Shown here: positions 1 to 9,307 of the stretch, piece after piece
How the letters are laid out: each line of letters opens with the position of its first letter
Numbering within the stretch: position 1 is the first letter of the stretch
Source: Streptomyces genisteinicus
Lineage (GTDB): Bacteria; Actinomycetota; Actinomycetes; Streptomycetales; Streptomycetaceae
Direction of reading: 5' to 3'
DNA: 64,000 nt
Assembly: GCF_014489615.1 (NCBI RefSeq)
Contig: NZ_CP060825.1
Span: 6,866,001-6,930,000 of the forward strand
Made by a program: the position numbers and the translations under genes
Notes under the pieces: generated by a model
Database searches by the model: none
What the model saw: only the letters and a program-made list of their open reading frames with translations
Told to the model about the DNA's origin: nothing

Positions 1-1821
1 GCCCTCGACCCGGGCCGGCTGGCCGACTGGTACACGCGGCACGCCGCCGACGCCCCCCGCCTGGTCAACATGTACGGCATCACCGAGACGACCGTGCACG
101 TGACCGCCCTGCCGCTCGAGCGGGGGCACACCGCCGAGGGGCGCCGCAGCCCGATCGGCTCCGGCATCGCGGATCTGCGGGTCCACGTCCTGGACGAGCG
201 GCTGCGGCGGGCGCCGATCGGCGTGGCGGGTGAGCTCTACGTGTCCGGACCGGGCCTGGCACGCGGCTACCTGAACCGGCCCGCGCTGACGGCCGGACGG
301 TTCGTCGCCGACCCGTACGGCCCGCCGGGCGGCCGCATGTACCGCACTGGGGACATCGTCCGGTGGCGGTCGGCGGGCGGACTGGAGTACCTCGGACGCG
401 CCGACGACCAGATCAAGCTGCGGGGGTTCCGGATCGAGCCCGCGGAGGTGGAGGCCGCCCTGCTCGACTGCGACCGGGTCGAGCAGGCCGCGGTGGTCCT
501 GCGCGAGGACCGGCAGGGCGATCGGCGCCTGGTCGCGTACGCCACCGGCCCCGAGCCGGGTCCGGAGGCCGAGGCGGAGCTCCGCCGGCAGGCGGGCCTC
601 CGGCTGCCCGGGCACATGGTGCCCTCCGCCTGTGTGGTGCTGCCCGCGCTGCCGCTCACCGAGAACGGCAAACTCGACCGGAAGGCGCTGCCCGCCCCGC
701 GCGCCGACGCGGCCGGCCCGGTGGGGCGGGCCGCGCGGGACGCCGGCGAGCAGAGGCTGTGCGACCTGTTCGCCGAAGTGCTCGGCCTGCCCGAAGTCGG
801 CCCGGAACAGGGGTTCTTCGAGCTCGGCGGACATTCGCTGCTGGCCGTGCGGCTGATCGAACGGGTACGTGCGGTACTGGGCGCCGAGATCGGGATCGGC
901 ACGCTCTTCACGGCGCCCACCCCTGCGGCCGTCGCCCGCCGTCTGCGGGAGACCGGAGCCGGGCCGGCCGACGACTCCCTCGGCCCCCTCCTGGCCCTCC
1001 GCGCCGACGGCGCCCGGGCACCGGTCTTCTGCGTCCACCCGGCCGCGGGAACCAGCTGGGTCTACGCCGGTCTGCTGGCCCACCTGGACGGCGGGCAGCC
1101 GGTGTACGGGCTCCAGTCGCCCGGACTGACCCCGGGCGGCCGGGTGGCCGGCACCTTCGACGAGTTGGTCACCGACTACCTCCGCACGATGCGGCAGGCC
1201 CAGGCCCATGGCCCGTACCACCTGCTGGGCTGGTCCTTCGGCGGCATGGTCGCGCACGCGATGGCGACCCGGCTCCAGCAGGAGGGGGAGAAAGTGGCGC
1301 TGCTCGCACTCCTGGACGCGTATCCGGGCGAAGGGAGAGGGGGCGTCCTGCCCGCGGAGGGCGACGTGCGGACCGCTCTGTTCGAGTCGCTCGGGCGGCG
1401 CGAAGACGGCCACGGAGCCACCGGTGCACCCGGTGCCGCGCTGGCCGACGTCTTCGGACAGCAGTACCGCGCACTCCGGGAACTGGGCGACGACCCGCTC
1501 GCCACGGTGACGCGGACCTTCACCGACCACTGCCGACTGGCCGGGGGGTTCCGCCCCGGCCGGTTCGAGGGCGACGCCCTCGTGTTCGCCGCCACCTGGG
1601 AGGACCACGACGGTGCCGCCACACGCGACCCCCGGGACTGGCGGCGCCATGTGACCGGCCGGGTCGAGGTGCACCGACTGCCCTGCGGACACGGCGAGAT
1701 GACGAGCCCCGCCGCGCTCGCCCGCATCGGTCCGGTGCTGGCGGCCCGGCTGGACGACGCCACGGGAGCCGGTGCGCTCGACGCCACCGGGACGACCACG
1801 ACACACGGAGGACTCCGATGA
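1..1821 (+). CDS. NRPS C-terminal part: A (partial)-PCP-TE, 5' end outside window
   Basis: Termination end of a non-ribosomal peptide synthetase, open from the first base of the window. The visible part starts in the adenylation domain at core A5 (NMYGITETT), then GELYVSGPGLARGY (A6), YRTGD (A7), the DQIKLRGFRIEPAEVE region (A8) and NGKLDRKALP (A10). A peptidyl carrier follows (FFELGGHSLLAV, phosphopantetheine Ser) and then a type I thioesterase with the GWSFGG nucleophile elbow and a late CGHGEM His. The TE implies this protein releases the finished product by hydrolysis or cyclisation. The substrate-binding residues between A4 and A5 lie mostly upstream, so the amino acid cannot be read. 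The stop overlaps the MbtH start (ATGA), so the two are co-translated. Confidence 0.93.
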   Translation, partial: ALDPGRLADWYTRHAADAPRLVNMYGITETTVHVTALPLERGHTAEGRRSPIGSGIADLRVHVLDERLRRAPIGVAGELYVSGPGLARGYLNRPALTAGRFVADPYGPPGGRMYRTGDIVRWRSAGGLEYLGRADDQIKLRGFRIEPAEVEAALLDCDRVEQAAVVLREDRQGDRRLVAYATGPEPGPEAEAELRRQAGLRLPGHMVPSACVVLPALPLTENGKLDRKALPAPRADAAGPVGRAARDAGEQRLCDLFAEVLGLPEVGPEQGFFELGGHSLLAVRLIERVRAVLGAEIGIGTLFTAPTPAAVARRLRETGAGPADDSLGPLLALRADGARAPVFCVHPAAGTSWVYAGLLAHLDGGQPVYGLQSPGLTPGGRVAGTFDELVTDYLRTMRQAQAHGPYHLLGWSFGGMVAHAMATRLQQEGEKVALLALLDAYPGEGRGGVLPAEGDVRTALFESLGRREDGHGATGAPGAALADVFGQQYRALRELGDDPLATVTRTFTDHCRLAGGFRPGRFEGDALVFAATWEDHDGAATRDPRDWRRHVTGRVEVHRLPCGHGEMTSPAALARIGPVLAARLDDATGAGALDATGTTTTHGGLR

Positions 1822-2036
1822 GCAACCCGTTCGAGGACACCGACGGCACCTATGTCGTTCTGGTCAACGACGAGGGGCAGCACTCGCTGTGGCCCGAGGA
1901 CATCGACGTGCCGGGTGGCTGGACGACGGTGCACGGGCCGGCGGGACACGCCTCGTGCGTGGAGTACGTCGAGGAGAACTGGGCGGACATGCGTCCGCGG
2001 AGTCTCGCCGAGGCCATGGACCGGCCGCGGCCCTGA
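1818..2036 (+). CDS. MbtH-family NRPS chaperone
   Basis: A 72-residue protein that starts MSNPFEDTDG and carries the family signature: N-E-x-x-x-SLWP near residue 17, VPGGW around 31, and C-V-E-Y-V-E-x-NW-x-DMRP-x-S near the C-terminus. MbtH proteins bind the adenylation domain's N-terminal subdomain and are needed for solubility or activity of many A domains. The start codon overlaps the NRPS stop (ATGA). The cluster has at least four A domains it could serve, including the split one. Confidence 0.95.
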   Translation: MSNPFEDTDGTYVVLVNDEGQHSLWPEDIDVPGGWTTVHGPAGHASCVEYVEENWADMRPRSLAEAMDRPRP

Positions 2037-2079
2037 CCGAGCGGCGGGGCGGCCGGGCGGCGTGGCCTACTCCCGCCCG

Positions 2080-2101
2080 GGCCGGGCGCCGGCGCCCGGC
2101 C
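2080..2101. terminator. GC-rich palindrome between convergent genes
   Basis: Two 11-base arms (GGCCGGGCGCC and GGCGCCCGGCC) form a perfect inverted repeat 44 bp after the MbtH stop and 73 bp before the stop of the opposing minus-strand gene. Position and strength fit a bidirectional terminator. There is no T tract, as is common in Streptomyces. Confidence 0.55.
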
Positions 2102-2173
2102 GGGCCGTGTCGGCGACCCCCGGCCGGGCCGTGCCGCCTGCTCCCTGGCGGGCAGCCGCGCCGGCCGCCGCGG

Positions 2174-2803
2174 TCAGAACGCGGAGACCGTCGCCGGCGC
2201 CCGCTCGCTCCGGCTGAGCGCCCGGAGCAGGGCGGTCGGCCCGTGACGTCGCACGGCGAGCCGCGACAGGAGTGCGATCGTCTCCTCGTAGTGGGCGGCG
2301 GGGAGTTCGGGAGTCGGCTCGCCGACACTCACCGCCAGGTCGTCGCAGTGCACCGTCAATTCGACGAGACGGGTCAGCAGGAAGTCGTCGAGCGTCAGGC
2401 TCCACATGCCGGGGAGGTCGACGACCCGGTCCGCGGGCTGCGCGGCGACGGCCGGAGCCAGCCGGCCCACGGCCCCGGACACGCGTTCGGCCAGACTCCC
2501 CGGGCCGTCGGCCGCGGCCTTCTCCCCCCGCTCGCGGATCGCGAGATGCTCCTCGCTCTGGGGATCCGCGTCCAGCCAGTCGTCACCGGTGTAGTGGTCG
2601 AGCAGGGGGAGGGGACGCGCGCCGGAGGCAGGGGCGGCGAGCAGCGGTTCGACCAGCACGACGTTGCGCGCGAGATGGCCGCAGAGGCCGCCCACCCGGT
2701 ATCCGGGAAGGACGCTCGGAGCGTTCCATGCCGCGGCCACGGACGGGTGGCCGATCAGATCTGCCGCGGCCGCGGCCCCTTGGAGAAAAGCCTCTCGGAT
2801 CAT
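2174..2803 (-). CDS. Maleylpyruvate isomerase / mycothiol-dependent DinB-like protein
   Basis: 209 residues starting MIREAFLQGA. The pattern (GLCGHLARN near residue 42 and RLVELTVHCDDLAVSVG near residue 155) matches the MDMPI_N/DinB-2 superfamily, a four-helix metal-binding fold whose characterised actinobacterial members use mycothiol as cofactor or thiol donor. The His and Glu residues in those motifs are the expected metal ligands. It lies 29 bp downstream of the SARP gene on the same strand, so the two probably form an operon. In lincomycin biosynthesis a member (LmbV) attaches mycothiol to an intermediate. A comparable sulfur role is possible beside the ThiG-like gene, but a general thiol-dependent function is equally open. 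Confidence 0.7.
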   Translation of the reverse strand: MIREAFLQGAAAAADLIGHPSVAAAWNAPSVLPGYRVGGLCGHLARNVVLVEPLLAAPASGARPLPLLDHYTGDDWLDADPQSEEHLAIRERGEKAAADGPGSLAERVSGAVGRLAPAVAAQPADRVVDLPGMWSLTLDDFLLTRLVELTVHCDDLAVSVGEPTPELPAAHYEETIALLSRLAVRRHGPTALLRALSRSERAPATVSAF

Positions 2804-2832
2804 GGGGAGAGTGTAGGACGAATGAGCGGCCG

Positions 2833-3684
2833 TCAGGCTTTGGTCCGCCGCTCCCGGTGGGCTGCCGTATGCCCGGGGCAGTTGATGGATTCCCAGCTGT
2901 CGGCGTCGAGCCGACCGTGCATCGCGCGGGAGTAGGCGAGGCGGGTAGCGGGTTCCGGGGCTGCCTGCAGGTCTTCGCGCAGGCGCGTCGCGCAGATGTC
3001 GTACCAGCGGCGAACCTGATTGAGTTGCCCGAGCTGTGCATGTGTGTACATCAGCATGCGATAGCTTTCCTCGCGATACGGCTCGATCTCCAGGATACGG
3101 CGGCAATAGCGCATCACCGAGAGCGGATTGTCTTCCAGCATGCTGGATTCGGCCAGTTGCTGGAGCACGTAGAGGAAGCGGCTCCGAAGCCATTCCCGGT
3201 GAACACTGGCCCATTCCATGGGGGCTCCGGCCAGGAAGTCCCCTCCATACAATTCGGCAGCGGCCCGGTAGTGCCGGCCCGCCTCCTGACGGGCCCCGGC
3301 CGACTCGGCGCGGTGCCCCTGGTCGACCAGGTCGTCGAAGACCTCGGAGTCCACCCAGAGCCCGCTGGTCTGAAGGGTGTAGCCCGTCTCGCGCGTCACC
3401 AGGCGCAGCGACGACGTGCTCGTCCCTCCGGGTGAGGCCTGGTAGTTGGCCAGGACTCTGCGCAGCGCGTGCACCGCCACTTTGAGGGAACTCGAACTCG
3501 CCGACCAGAAGGAACCCGGCCACAGCGCCTCGTGGAGTGTTTCCCGCGGCACCACGTGTCCCTGGCGCAGCAACAGGAATTGAAAGAGGTCGCGGGCCTT
3601 GCCCGCCTTCCACTGCTGAACCGGCTTCCCGTGAATCGCCAGCTCGAATGCTCCAAGGGTGTAAACCGATATCGCGTGATCCAT
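2833..3684 (-). CDS. SARP-family transcriptional activator
   Basis: 283 residues from the ATG at 3684 (MDHAISVYTLGAFEL). The frame is open 25 codons further upstream, but GAGGAG sits 11 bases before this ATG and SARP proteins normally begin just before the first winged-helix strand. The N-terminal OmpR-like DNA-binding domain (residues about 1 to 95, with RETLHEALWPGS) is followed by a bacterial transcriptional activation domain (about 100 to 255). SARPs switch on antibiotic clusters by binding direct repeats near promoter -35 regions. It is transcribed away from the FAAL gene, so the 448-bp gap between them is the natural place for its targets. Confidence 0.88.
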   Translation of the reverse strand: MDHAISVYTLGAFELAIHGKPVQQWKAGKARDLFQFLLLRQGHVVPRETLHEALWPGSFWSASSSSLKVAVHALRRVLANYQASPGGTSTSSLRLVTRETGYTLQTSGLWVDSEVFDDLVDQGHRAESAGARQEAGRHYRAAAELYGGDFLAGAPMEWASVHREWLRSRFLYVLQQLAESSMLEDNPLSVMRYCRRILEIEPYREESYRMLMYTHAQLGQLNQVRRWYDICATRLREDLQAAPEPATRLAYSRAMHGRLDADSWESINCPGHTAAHRERRTKA

Positions 3685-3833
3685 CGAGCGCAAGACTCCT
3701 CGTGAGGGGATCAGGGGTGGGGGGAGCTGATGGCCTCGGATGAGCATGAACCCGGACATTCGGTGAAGATGTCCGTGCGGTGATCAAGCGTGAAATGATG
3801 GAACTCGAGTGACAGCGACGGACGTGAGGTTAC

Positions 3834-3894
3834 GCATGTGTCCGTGTCACATGCAAGGGTCCGTACCAAGCCGACGCCATTCGATCCAATGGCG
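3834..3894. promoter_or_regulatory. Two inverted repeats in the SARP-FAAL intergenic region
   Basis: The 448-bp gap between the divergent SARP and FAAL genes (3685 to 4132) has no convincing gene but holds two clean inverted repeats: GCATGTG (3834-3840) with CACATGC (3848-3854), 7-base loop; and CGCCATT (3875-3881) with AATGGCG (3888-3894), 6-base loop. The stretch is less G+C-rich than its surroundings, as expected of a control region. Both could be operators for the long plus-strand operon. No canonical SARP heptamer repeat was identified with confidence. Confidence 0.4.
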
Positions 3895-4132
3895 GAATCC
3901 CTCCCCGGTATCGAGCGCGTAACTCCCGCGCAACCGGCCCTGCATACGGTCCCGTTCGTCCCCGGCGACGCGCCCGGCAAGGCGGCGGATTCGTCCGCGG
4001 CCCGGACCGGACCGCGGGGGGTGTGCCGTGCTCGCCGAAGCGCGGCCGGACGTCCCGGGTACGCGGCCGGCGCCGGCCGGATGAGCGATCCGAGCCCCGT
4101 GCCCGAGCTGGTGAACGACGAGGGAGATCCGG

Positions 4133-7100
4133 TTGACCCGCACATCGACTCCACCCGACCTCGTCGGAGCGGTACGAGCGCGCGCCGAGCGGGAGGCCAC
4201 GGCCCCCGCGCTGTCCTGGCTCACCGGGCTCGGGGACCGAACCGACTCACGCACCTGCGCCGAACTCGACGACGGGGCCGCCGCGGTGGCCGCCGCGCTG
4301 CTCGCCGAAGCCGACCCGGGGGACCGCGTCCTGCTGTTCCAGCCACCCGGACTCGACTTCGTCACCTCCTTCGTCGGCTGCCTGTACGCCGGATGCGTCC
4401 CGGTCCCCGTCTACCCTCTGCTCGACACCGCGGAGGAGCGCGCCACGGTCCGCCGCATCCAGGAGGACAGCGGCTCCCGGGTGGCCTGGACCTCCGACGC
4501 CGGCATGGCCGAGTACCTGGCGCAGGCGGTCGCCACCCCCGCACTGTGGCGCACCGGTGACGACCGGCACGTGCCGAGCGGGTCCCCGTCTCCCGGCACA
4601 CTGGCCTTCCTGCAGTACACCTCGGGCTCCACGGCCGAACCGCGCGGCGTCATGGTGACGCACGGCAACCTCGCCGCCAACCTGGCCGCCATTCGCGAAG
4701 CGTTCCGTCACACGCCGGACAGCGTGGTGCTGAGCTGGCTGCCCGCCTATCACGACATGGGCCTGATCGGGAACATCCTCCATCCCCTGCACACCGGGTG
4801 CCACGCCTACCTGGCCTCGCCGATCGACTTCATCCGCAATCCGACGGCATGGCCCGCCGCCGTGCACACGTACGGCGTGACCACCAGCGGCGCCCCCAAT
4901 TTCGCGTACGAACTCGTGGCCCGCGCCGTCGAGCGCGACGGCCTGCCTCCCGGTCTCGACGTCAGCGGCTGGCGGACCGCCTACAGCGGCGCGGAACCCG
5001 TATCGGCGCGCACGCTCCGCCGCTTCGCCGAGGCGCTCGCCCCGGCCGGGTTCCGGGACGACGCCTTCGTGCCGTGCTACGGGCTGGCGGAATCCACACT
5101 GCTGGTGACCTCGGTCCCCGTCGGTGCGGGAGCGACCACGCGCGACACCCCCGACGGGGAAGCGGTCGTCGCCTGCGGAGTGCCCCGCGACTGCGACGTC
5201 GCGGTCGCCGGGCCGGACGGCACACCGCTGCCCGCGGGAGAGGTGGGCGAGATCCTGGTGCACGGGCCGGCCGTCGCGGCCGGGTACTGGAACCGGCCCG
5301 ACCTCACCCACGAGGTGTTCGGCGCGAGCCTCACCGGCAGCGACGGCAGGTGGCTGCGCACGGGCGACCTCGGCTTCCTCGTGGACGGCGAACTCCACGT
5401 CACGGGCCGCATCAAGGACGTCATCATCGTGCGGGGCCGCAACCACCACCCCCAGGACATCGAGCGACTCGTCGTCGACCTCGCCCCCGCGGTCCGCCCC
5501 GGCTGCGTCGCCGCGTTCGCCGCACCGGACGACCAGGGCGTGGTGATCGTCGCGGAACTGCGCCCGGGACAGAGCCTGGGCGACGGCGACCGGGCACGGA
5601 TCGCCGGCGCCGTCGCCACGACGTTCGGCCTGGCCTCGCACGAGATCGTCGCGGTGCCCCGGGGCACCGTGCCCAAGACCACCAGCGGCAAGCTGCGCCG
5701 CGGCGAGTGCCGGACCCGGTACCTGGCGGACGCGTACGCCGACCACCGCCCCGTCCCCGGCCGGGGCCCCGCCCGGGACGGCGCCGCCCCGGAGGACGCC
5801 GTACGCGGCGCCCTGGCCGAGGTGCTCGGCACGGACGCCGGAGACGACCGGCCGCTGACCCTGTCCGGCCTCGACTCACTGGGCGCCGTCCGGCTGACGG
5901 AACTCGTCGCACGCCGTACCGGCGTGGACATCCCCGTCCGCGACCTCCTGGGAGGCGCCACCGCCGCCGACCTGATCGAGCGGGTCCACGCCGCCGCGGC
6001 GGCGCCTGCCGGGGAGGCCGCCACCGTCACCGGCGAGCTCTCCACGGCGCAGGAATCCCTGCTGTTCCTGCACATGCTCGACCCCGGCAGCGACGCCTAC
6101 ACCATCTCCTTCGCCTGCGAGCCGGGCCCGGACACCGACCACGGGCTGTTCGAGCGGGCGCTGCGCACGGCGCTGGAGCACCAGCCGGAACTGCGTATGC
6201 GCTTCACGTCGTCCGGGGCCGGCGGACGACGTGAAGCGGTGTCCGCCCGGCGCATGCGCGACGCCCTCGCCCTGACGCCGGTACCCGTCGCCGAGGACCG
6301 CCTGGCCCCGCAGATGTCCGAGGCGGCCGCGCTGCCCTTCGACCCCGAGGACGGGCCGCTCCTGCGCCTGTACCGGTGGCAGACCCCGGCGCGGCGCGTG
6401 TACCAGGTCGTGGTGCACCATCTGGTCACCGACCTGTGGTCGCTGTCCCTGGTCCTCCGCGACCTCGGATCCGCCTACTCGGCCCTTGCCGCCGGGCGCC
6501 CGGTGCGCCTGCCCGAACCGGGCTCGTACGACGCCTGGGTGCGCGAGCAGCGGGCCTGGCTCGACTCCGCGGAGGCGGGCGAGCGCGACGCGTTCCTGCG
6601 CGAGCTGCTGCCCCGGCGGGCCGCGCCGCTCGGCGTGCGCACCGACGTCCCGCGCCCCGCCGTCCGGAGCGGCCGCGGCGCCCGGATCGAGGCGCGGGTG
6701 CCCGCGCCGGCACCACCGGGTCCGGCGGGCCGGGACCCGGTGTGCCTCCTGGCCGTGCTGTGGGCCGCGACCCTGGGGCGGTACGGCACGCCCGCACCCG
6801 TCGTCGTGGGGGTGCCCGTCGCCGGCCGCACCAGCGGCCGCCACGGCGCCGTCGGCGGCCTGTGCACGAACACGGTCCCGCTGGCACTCGACGTCGGGCC
6901 GGACCGCCTCCTGGAACAGGTGGTCGCCGAAGCCCGCGCCCAGCTCGCCGCCGGAATGGACGCCGGCCTCCACCCGCTGGCCCGTGCCGTGGAGGCGGTC
7001 CGGCCCGATCGTGCGCCCGGCCGCACACCCCTGGTCGAGACGCTCATCACCTACCAGGAGAACCCGCTGCCGGACGTGCCGGGCCTGCTGGAGGCACTCG

Positions 7101-7564
7101 CCGGCAGCGAGACCGTCATCACCCTCGGCGACCTCGTGCTGCGGTCCGTCCCGGTGGAGAGGCACAGCTGCCGGTACGACCTGGACCTGGTCGTCACGCC
7201 CGGTCGCGACGGTCTCCGCCTGACGCTGGACTACGCCGCCGACCTGTTCACCGAACGCACCGCCCGTGCGGTGCTCGACACCTTCTGCGCGGCACTCGCC
7301 GCGGCGGAGCGCGGCGACGCGGCACGGCTCGCCGACATCACCGTCCTGTCCGACCGGGACACCGCACTCCTCGAACGCATCGGACGCGGCGCGACCCCGC
7401 CCATGGAGCCCTCGCTGCTGCGGCGGGTCAGGACGGTGGCCGAGGAGACACCCGACGCGCCCGCGGTGCAGGAGCCCCGACGGGCCCGGAGCCACGCAGA
7501 GTTCGCCCGGCAGGTCGAGCGGGTCGCCCACGCGCTCCGCTTCGCCGGCGACGGAAGGAGCTGA
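4133..7564 (+). CDS. FAAL-ACP-C loading protein carrying the N-terminus of a split A domain
   Basis: 1143 residues. Start is TTG at 4133, seven bases after GAGGGAG. Residues about 1 to 545 are a fatty-acyl-AMP ligase (LAFLQYTSGSTAEPRGVMVTH, YGLAEST, LRTGDLGF, KTTSGKLRR). Then comes an acyl carrier (GLDSLGA, about residue 580) and a condensation domain (about 640 to 1085) with the catalytic HHLVTDLWS. The FAAL adenylates a free carboxylic acid, loads it on the ACP, and the C domain acylates an aminoacyl-PCP, so this is the starter unit of a lipo- or acyl-peptide. The last 60 residues are the A1 region of an adenylation domain (DAPAVQEPRRARSHAEF). It is cut by TGA, and the remainder continues in the same frame in the next gene. 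Confidence 0.9.
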   Translation: MTRTSTPPDLVGAVRARAEREATAPALSWLTGLGDRTDSRTCAELDDGAAAVAAALLAEADPGDRVLLFQPPGLDFVTSFVGCLYAGCVPVPVYPLLDTAEERATVRRIQEDSGSRVAWTSDAGMAEYLAQAVATPALWRTGDDRHVPSGSPSPGTLAFLQYTSGSTAEPRGVMVTHGNLAANLAAIREAFRHTPDSVVLSWLPAYHDMGLIGNILHPLHTGCHAYLASPIDFIRNPTAWPAAVHTYGVTTSGAPNFAYELVARAVERDGLPPGLDVSGWRTAYSGAEPVSARTLRRFAEALAPAGFRDDAFVPCYGLAESTLLVTSVPVGAGATTRDTPDGEAVVACGVPRDCDVAVAGPDGTPLPAGEVGEILVHGPAVAAGYWNRPDLTHEVFGASLTGSDGRWLRTGDLGFLVDGELHVTGRIKDVIIVRGRNHHPQDIERLVVDLAPAVRPGCVAAFAAPDDQGVVIVAELRPGQSLGDGDRARIAGAVATTFGLASHEIVAVPRGTVPKTTSGKLRRGECRTRYLADAYADHRPVPGRGPARDGAAPEDAVRGALAEVLGTDAGDDRPLTLSGLDSLGAVRLTELVARRTGVDIPVRDLLGGATAADLIERVHAAAAAPAGEAATVTGELSTAQESLLFLHMLDPGSDAYTISFACEPGPDTDHGLFERALRTALEHQPELRMRFTSSGAGGRREAVSARRMRDALALTPVPVAEDRLAPQMSEAAALPFDPEDGPLLRLYRWQTPARRVYQVVVHHLVTDLWSLSLVLRDLGSAYSALAAGRPVRLPEPGSYDAWVREQRAWLDSAEAGERDAFLRELLPRRAAPLGVRTDVPRPAVRSGRGARIEARVPAPAPPGPAGRDPVCLLAVLWAATLGRYGTPAPVVVGVPVAGRTSGRHGAVGGLCTNTVPLALDVGPDRLLEQVVAEARAQLAAGMDAGLHPLARAVEAVRPDRAPGRTPLVETLITYQENPLPDVPGLLEALAGSETVITLGDLVLRSVPVERHSCRYDLDLVVTPGRDGLRLTLDYAADLFTERTARAVLDTFCAALAAAERGDAARLADITVLSDRDTALLERIGRGATPPMEPSLLRRVRTVAEETPDAPAVQEPRRARSHAEFARQVERVAHALRFAGDGRS

Positions 7565-7567
7565 CCC

Positions 7568-9307
7568 ATGACCGTGTTCGCCGGCACATCGGTCCGGGAC
7601 GACCGGGAAGAGACCGCCGCGGCCTCGGCCCGACAGCAGGCCGCGTTGCTGATCACGTCGCCGGCCGACTTCGCCGTCGCCCTGTACGGGGCCTGGGAGG
7701 CGGGCCTCGGTGTCCTGCCGCTGCCCGTCGACTTCCCCGACGAGCGGCTGCGGCACATGGTGGGGGACTGCCGGCCGGCGGCTCTGATCGCCTCCGCCGA
7801 CCAGGCCGACCGTGCCGCCCGCCTCGCGGCGGTCACGGAACCCGCCGTCGAGGTCCTCGTGCTGGACGCCCTGCCGGACGGCGACGAGCACGCTCCCCGG
7901 CCATCGCCCGCCCCGGCGCGGCGGCCCGGCGACGCACCCGCCTTCACCGTCTACACCAGCGGCTCGACCGGCCGGCCGAAGGGCGTCCTCATCCGGCACG
8001 GGCAGATCGGCCGGCTCGTGGCCTGGTGCGCCGACACCTGGCGGCTCGGCCCCTGGGCACGGGTCGCCCAGACGCTCTCCCTCGGCTTCGACTTCGGGCT
8101 CCAGGAACTCTTCACCTTCCTGCCCTTCGGCGGCTGCGTCGTGGTCCCCGCGCGGGAGGACCGCCTCAGCGCCCGCGCCTATGCCCGCTTCCTGCGGCGC
8201 GAACACGTCTCGGTGCTCTTCACGACCCCGTCGTTCGCCGATGAACTCATCGCCGCGGGGGAACAGTTGCCGGACCTCCGGCTCGTCCTGCTGGGGGGAG
8301 AGGTGCTCAAGGGGGTGACCGCGGAAGGCCTGCGCGGCCTCGCCGGCGACGGCTGCCGCCTGTTCAACGGGTACGGGCCCACCGAAGCCACGGTCAACTG
8401 CCTGATGTACGAGATCCCCCGCCCGCCCGAAGGAGAGGAGCCGCCGCGACTGGTCCCCGTCGGCAGCGCCACCGCGGCCGCCCGCATCGACGTGGTCGAC
8501 GACGAGGGACGCGCGGTACCCGTCGGGGCCCTGGGCGAGATCCGCATCGGTGGCCCCGGCGTCGCCGACGGCTACCTGGAGCGTCCGGAGCTCTCCGCCG
8601 AACGCTTCGTCAGATGCCGGGAGACCGGCGAGCTGCTGTACCGCACGGGCGACCTCGCCTACGCGCGGCACGACGGCGTCTTCGTCGTCGTCGGACGCGC
8701 GGACCGCCAGACGAAGATCCGCGGACACCGGGCCGAACTCGGCGAGATCGAGCAGACGCTGCGCGGCGCCCCGGACGTCGTCACCGCGGAGGTGCGGATC
8801 ACCGGCACCCCCGCTCGGCTGGTGGCCTACCTCGTCGGCGCCGGCATCGACATCGGGGCCGTCCGGGCCCACGTCGCCGCGCGGCTGCCCCCCGCGATGC
8901 TCCCCGAGCAGGAGGTCCTCCTGGACCGGATGCCCATGACCGCCAACGGAAAGCTCGACGAGGCCGCCCTCGAGAGGCTGTCCGAGGAGGGGCATGCGCG
9001 GCGTCTCCCGGACACCGCCTCACCGGCCGAGATCGAGGCCGCCGTCTGCGCCGTCTGGGCGGACGCCCTGGCCGCCCCCGGCATCGCGCCGGACGCCAAC
9101 GTCTTCGACCTGGGCGCCCACTCGCTGGTGGTGACCCGGGTGCACGGCCGCATCTCCGCCGCGCTCGGCGTCGAGTTCCCCGTCCACGAGGTCTTCGAGT
9201 ACCCGCGCCCCCGCGACCTCGCCCGTCGGCTGGCCGCCCTGCGGCGCGACGACCGGGGCGGCCCGGCCGACAACCTGGCAGCTGCGACAGTGAAGGATGA
9301 TCAGTGA
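7568..9307 (+). CDS. A (lacking N-terminal ~60 residues)-PCP protein, second half of split A domain
   Basis: 579 residues. It begins inside an adenylation domain near core A2 (ADFAVALYGAWEAGLGVLP) and continues through A3 (TVYTSGSTGRPKGV), A5 (FNGYGPTEATVN), A7 (YRTGDLAY), A8 and A10 (NGKLDEAAL), ending in a carrier (LGAHSLVV). The missing A1 segment is the C-terminus of the preceding protein; both are in the same frame, separated only by TGA-CCC. GGAAGGAG lies seven bases before this ATG, so the split looks evolved rather than a sequencing slip. Specificity residues read by eye against GrsA are about D-F-Q-F-L-G-G-V-N, which I do not recognise. The stop overlaps the PKS start. Confidence 0.88.
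   Translation: MTVFAGTSVRDDREETAAASARQQAALLITSPADFAVALYGAWEAGLGVLPLPVDFPDERLRHMVGDCRPAALIASADQADRAARLAAVTEPAVEVLVLDALPDGDEHAPRPSPAPARRPGDAPAFTVYTSGSTGRPKGVLIRHGQIGRLVAWCADTWRLGPWARVAQTLSLGFDFGLQELFTFLPFGGCVVVPAREDRLSARAYARFLRREHVSVLFTTPSFADELIAAGEQLPDLRLVLLGGEVLKGVTAEGLRGLAGDGCRLFNGYGPTEATVNCLMYEIPRPPEGEEPPRLVPVGSATAAARIDVVDDEGRAVPVGALGEIRIGGPGVADGYLERPELSAERFVRCRETGELLYRTGDLAYARHDGVFVVVGRADRQTKIRGHRAELGEIEQTLRGAPDVVTAEVRITGTPARLVAYLVGAGIDIGAVRAHVAARLPPAMLPEQEVLLDRMPMTANGKLDEAALERLSEEGHARRLPDTASPAEIEAAVCAVWADALAAPGIAPDANVFDLGAHSLVVTRVHGRISAALGVEFPVHEVFEYPRPRDLARRLAALRRDDRGGPADNLAAATVKDDQ

Noticed and set aside
5876..8995. Very long minus-strand reading frame (over 1000 codons) opposite the FAAL and split A domain genes
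   Set aside because: It mirrors the plus-strand genes' GC-rich third positions, has low-complexity Gly/Arg/Asp-rich translation without motifs, and the plus strand carries clear domains over the same bases.
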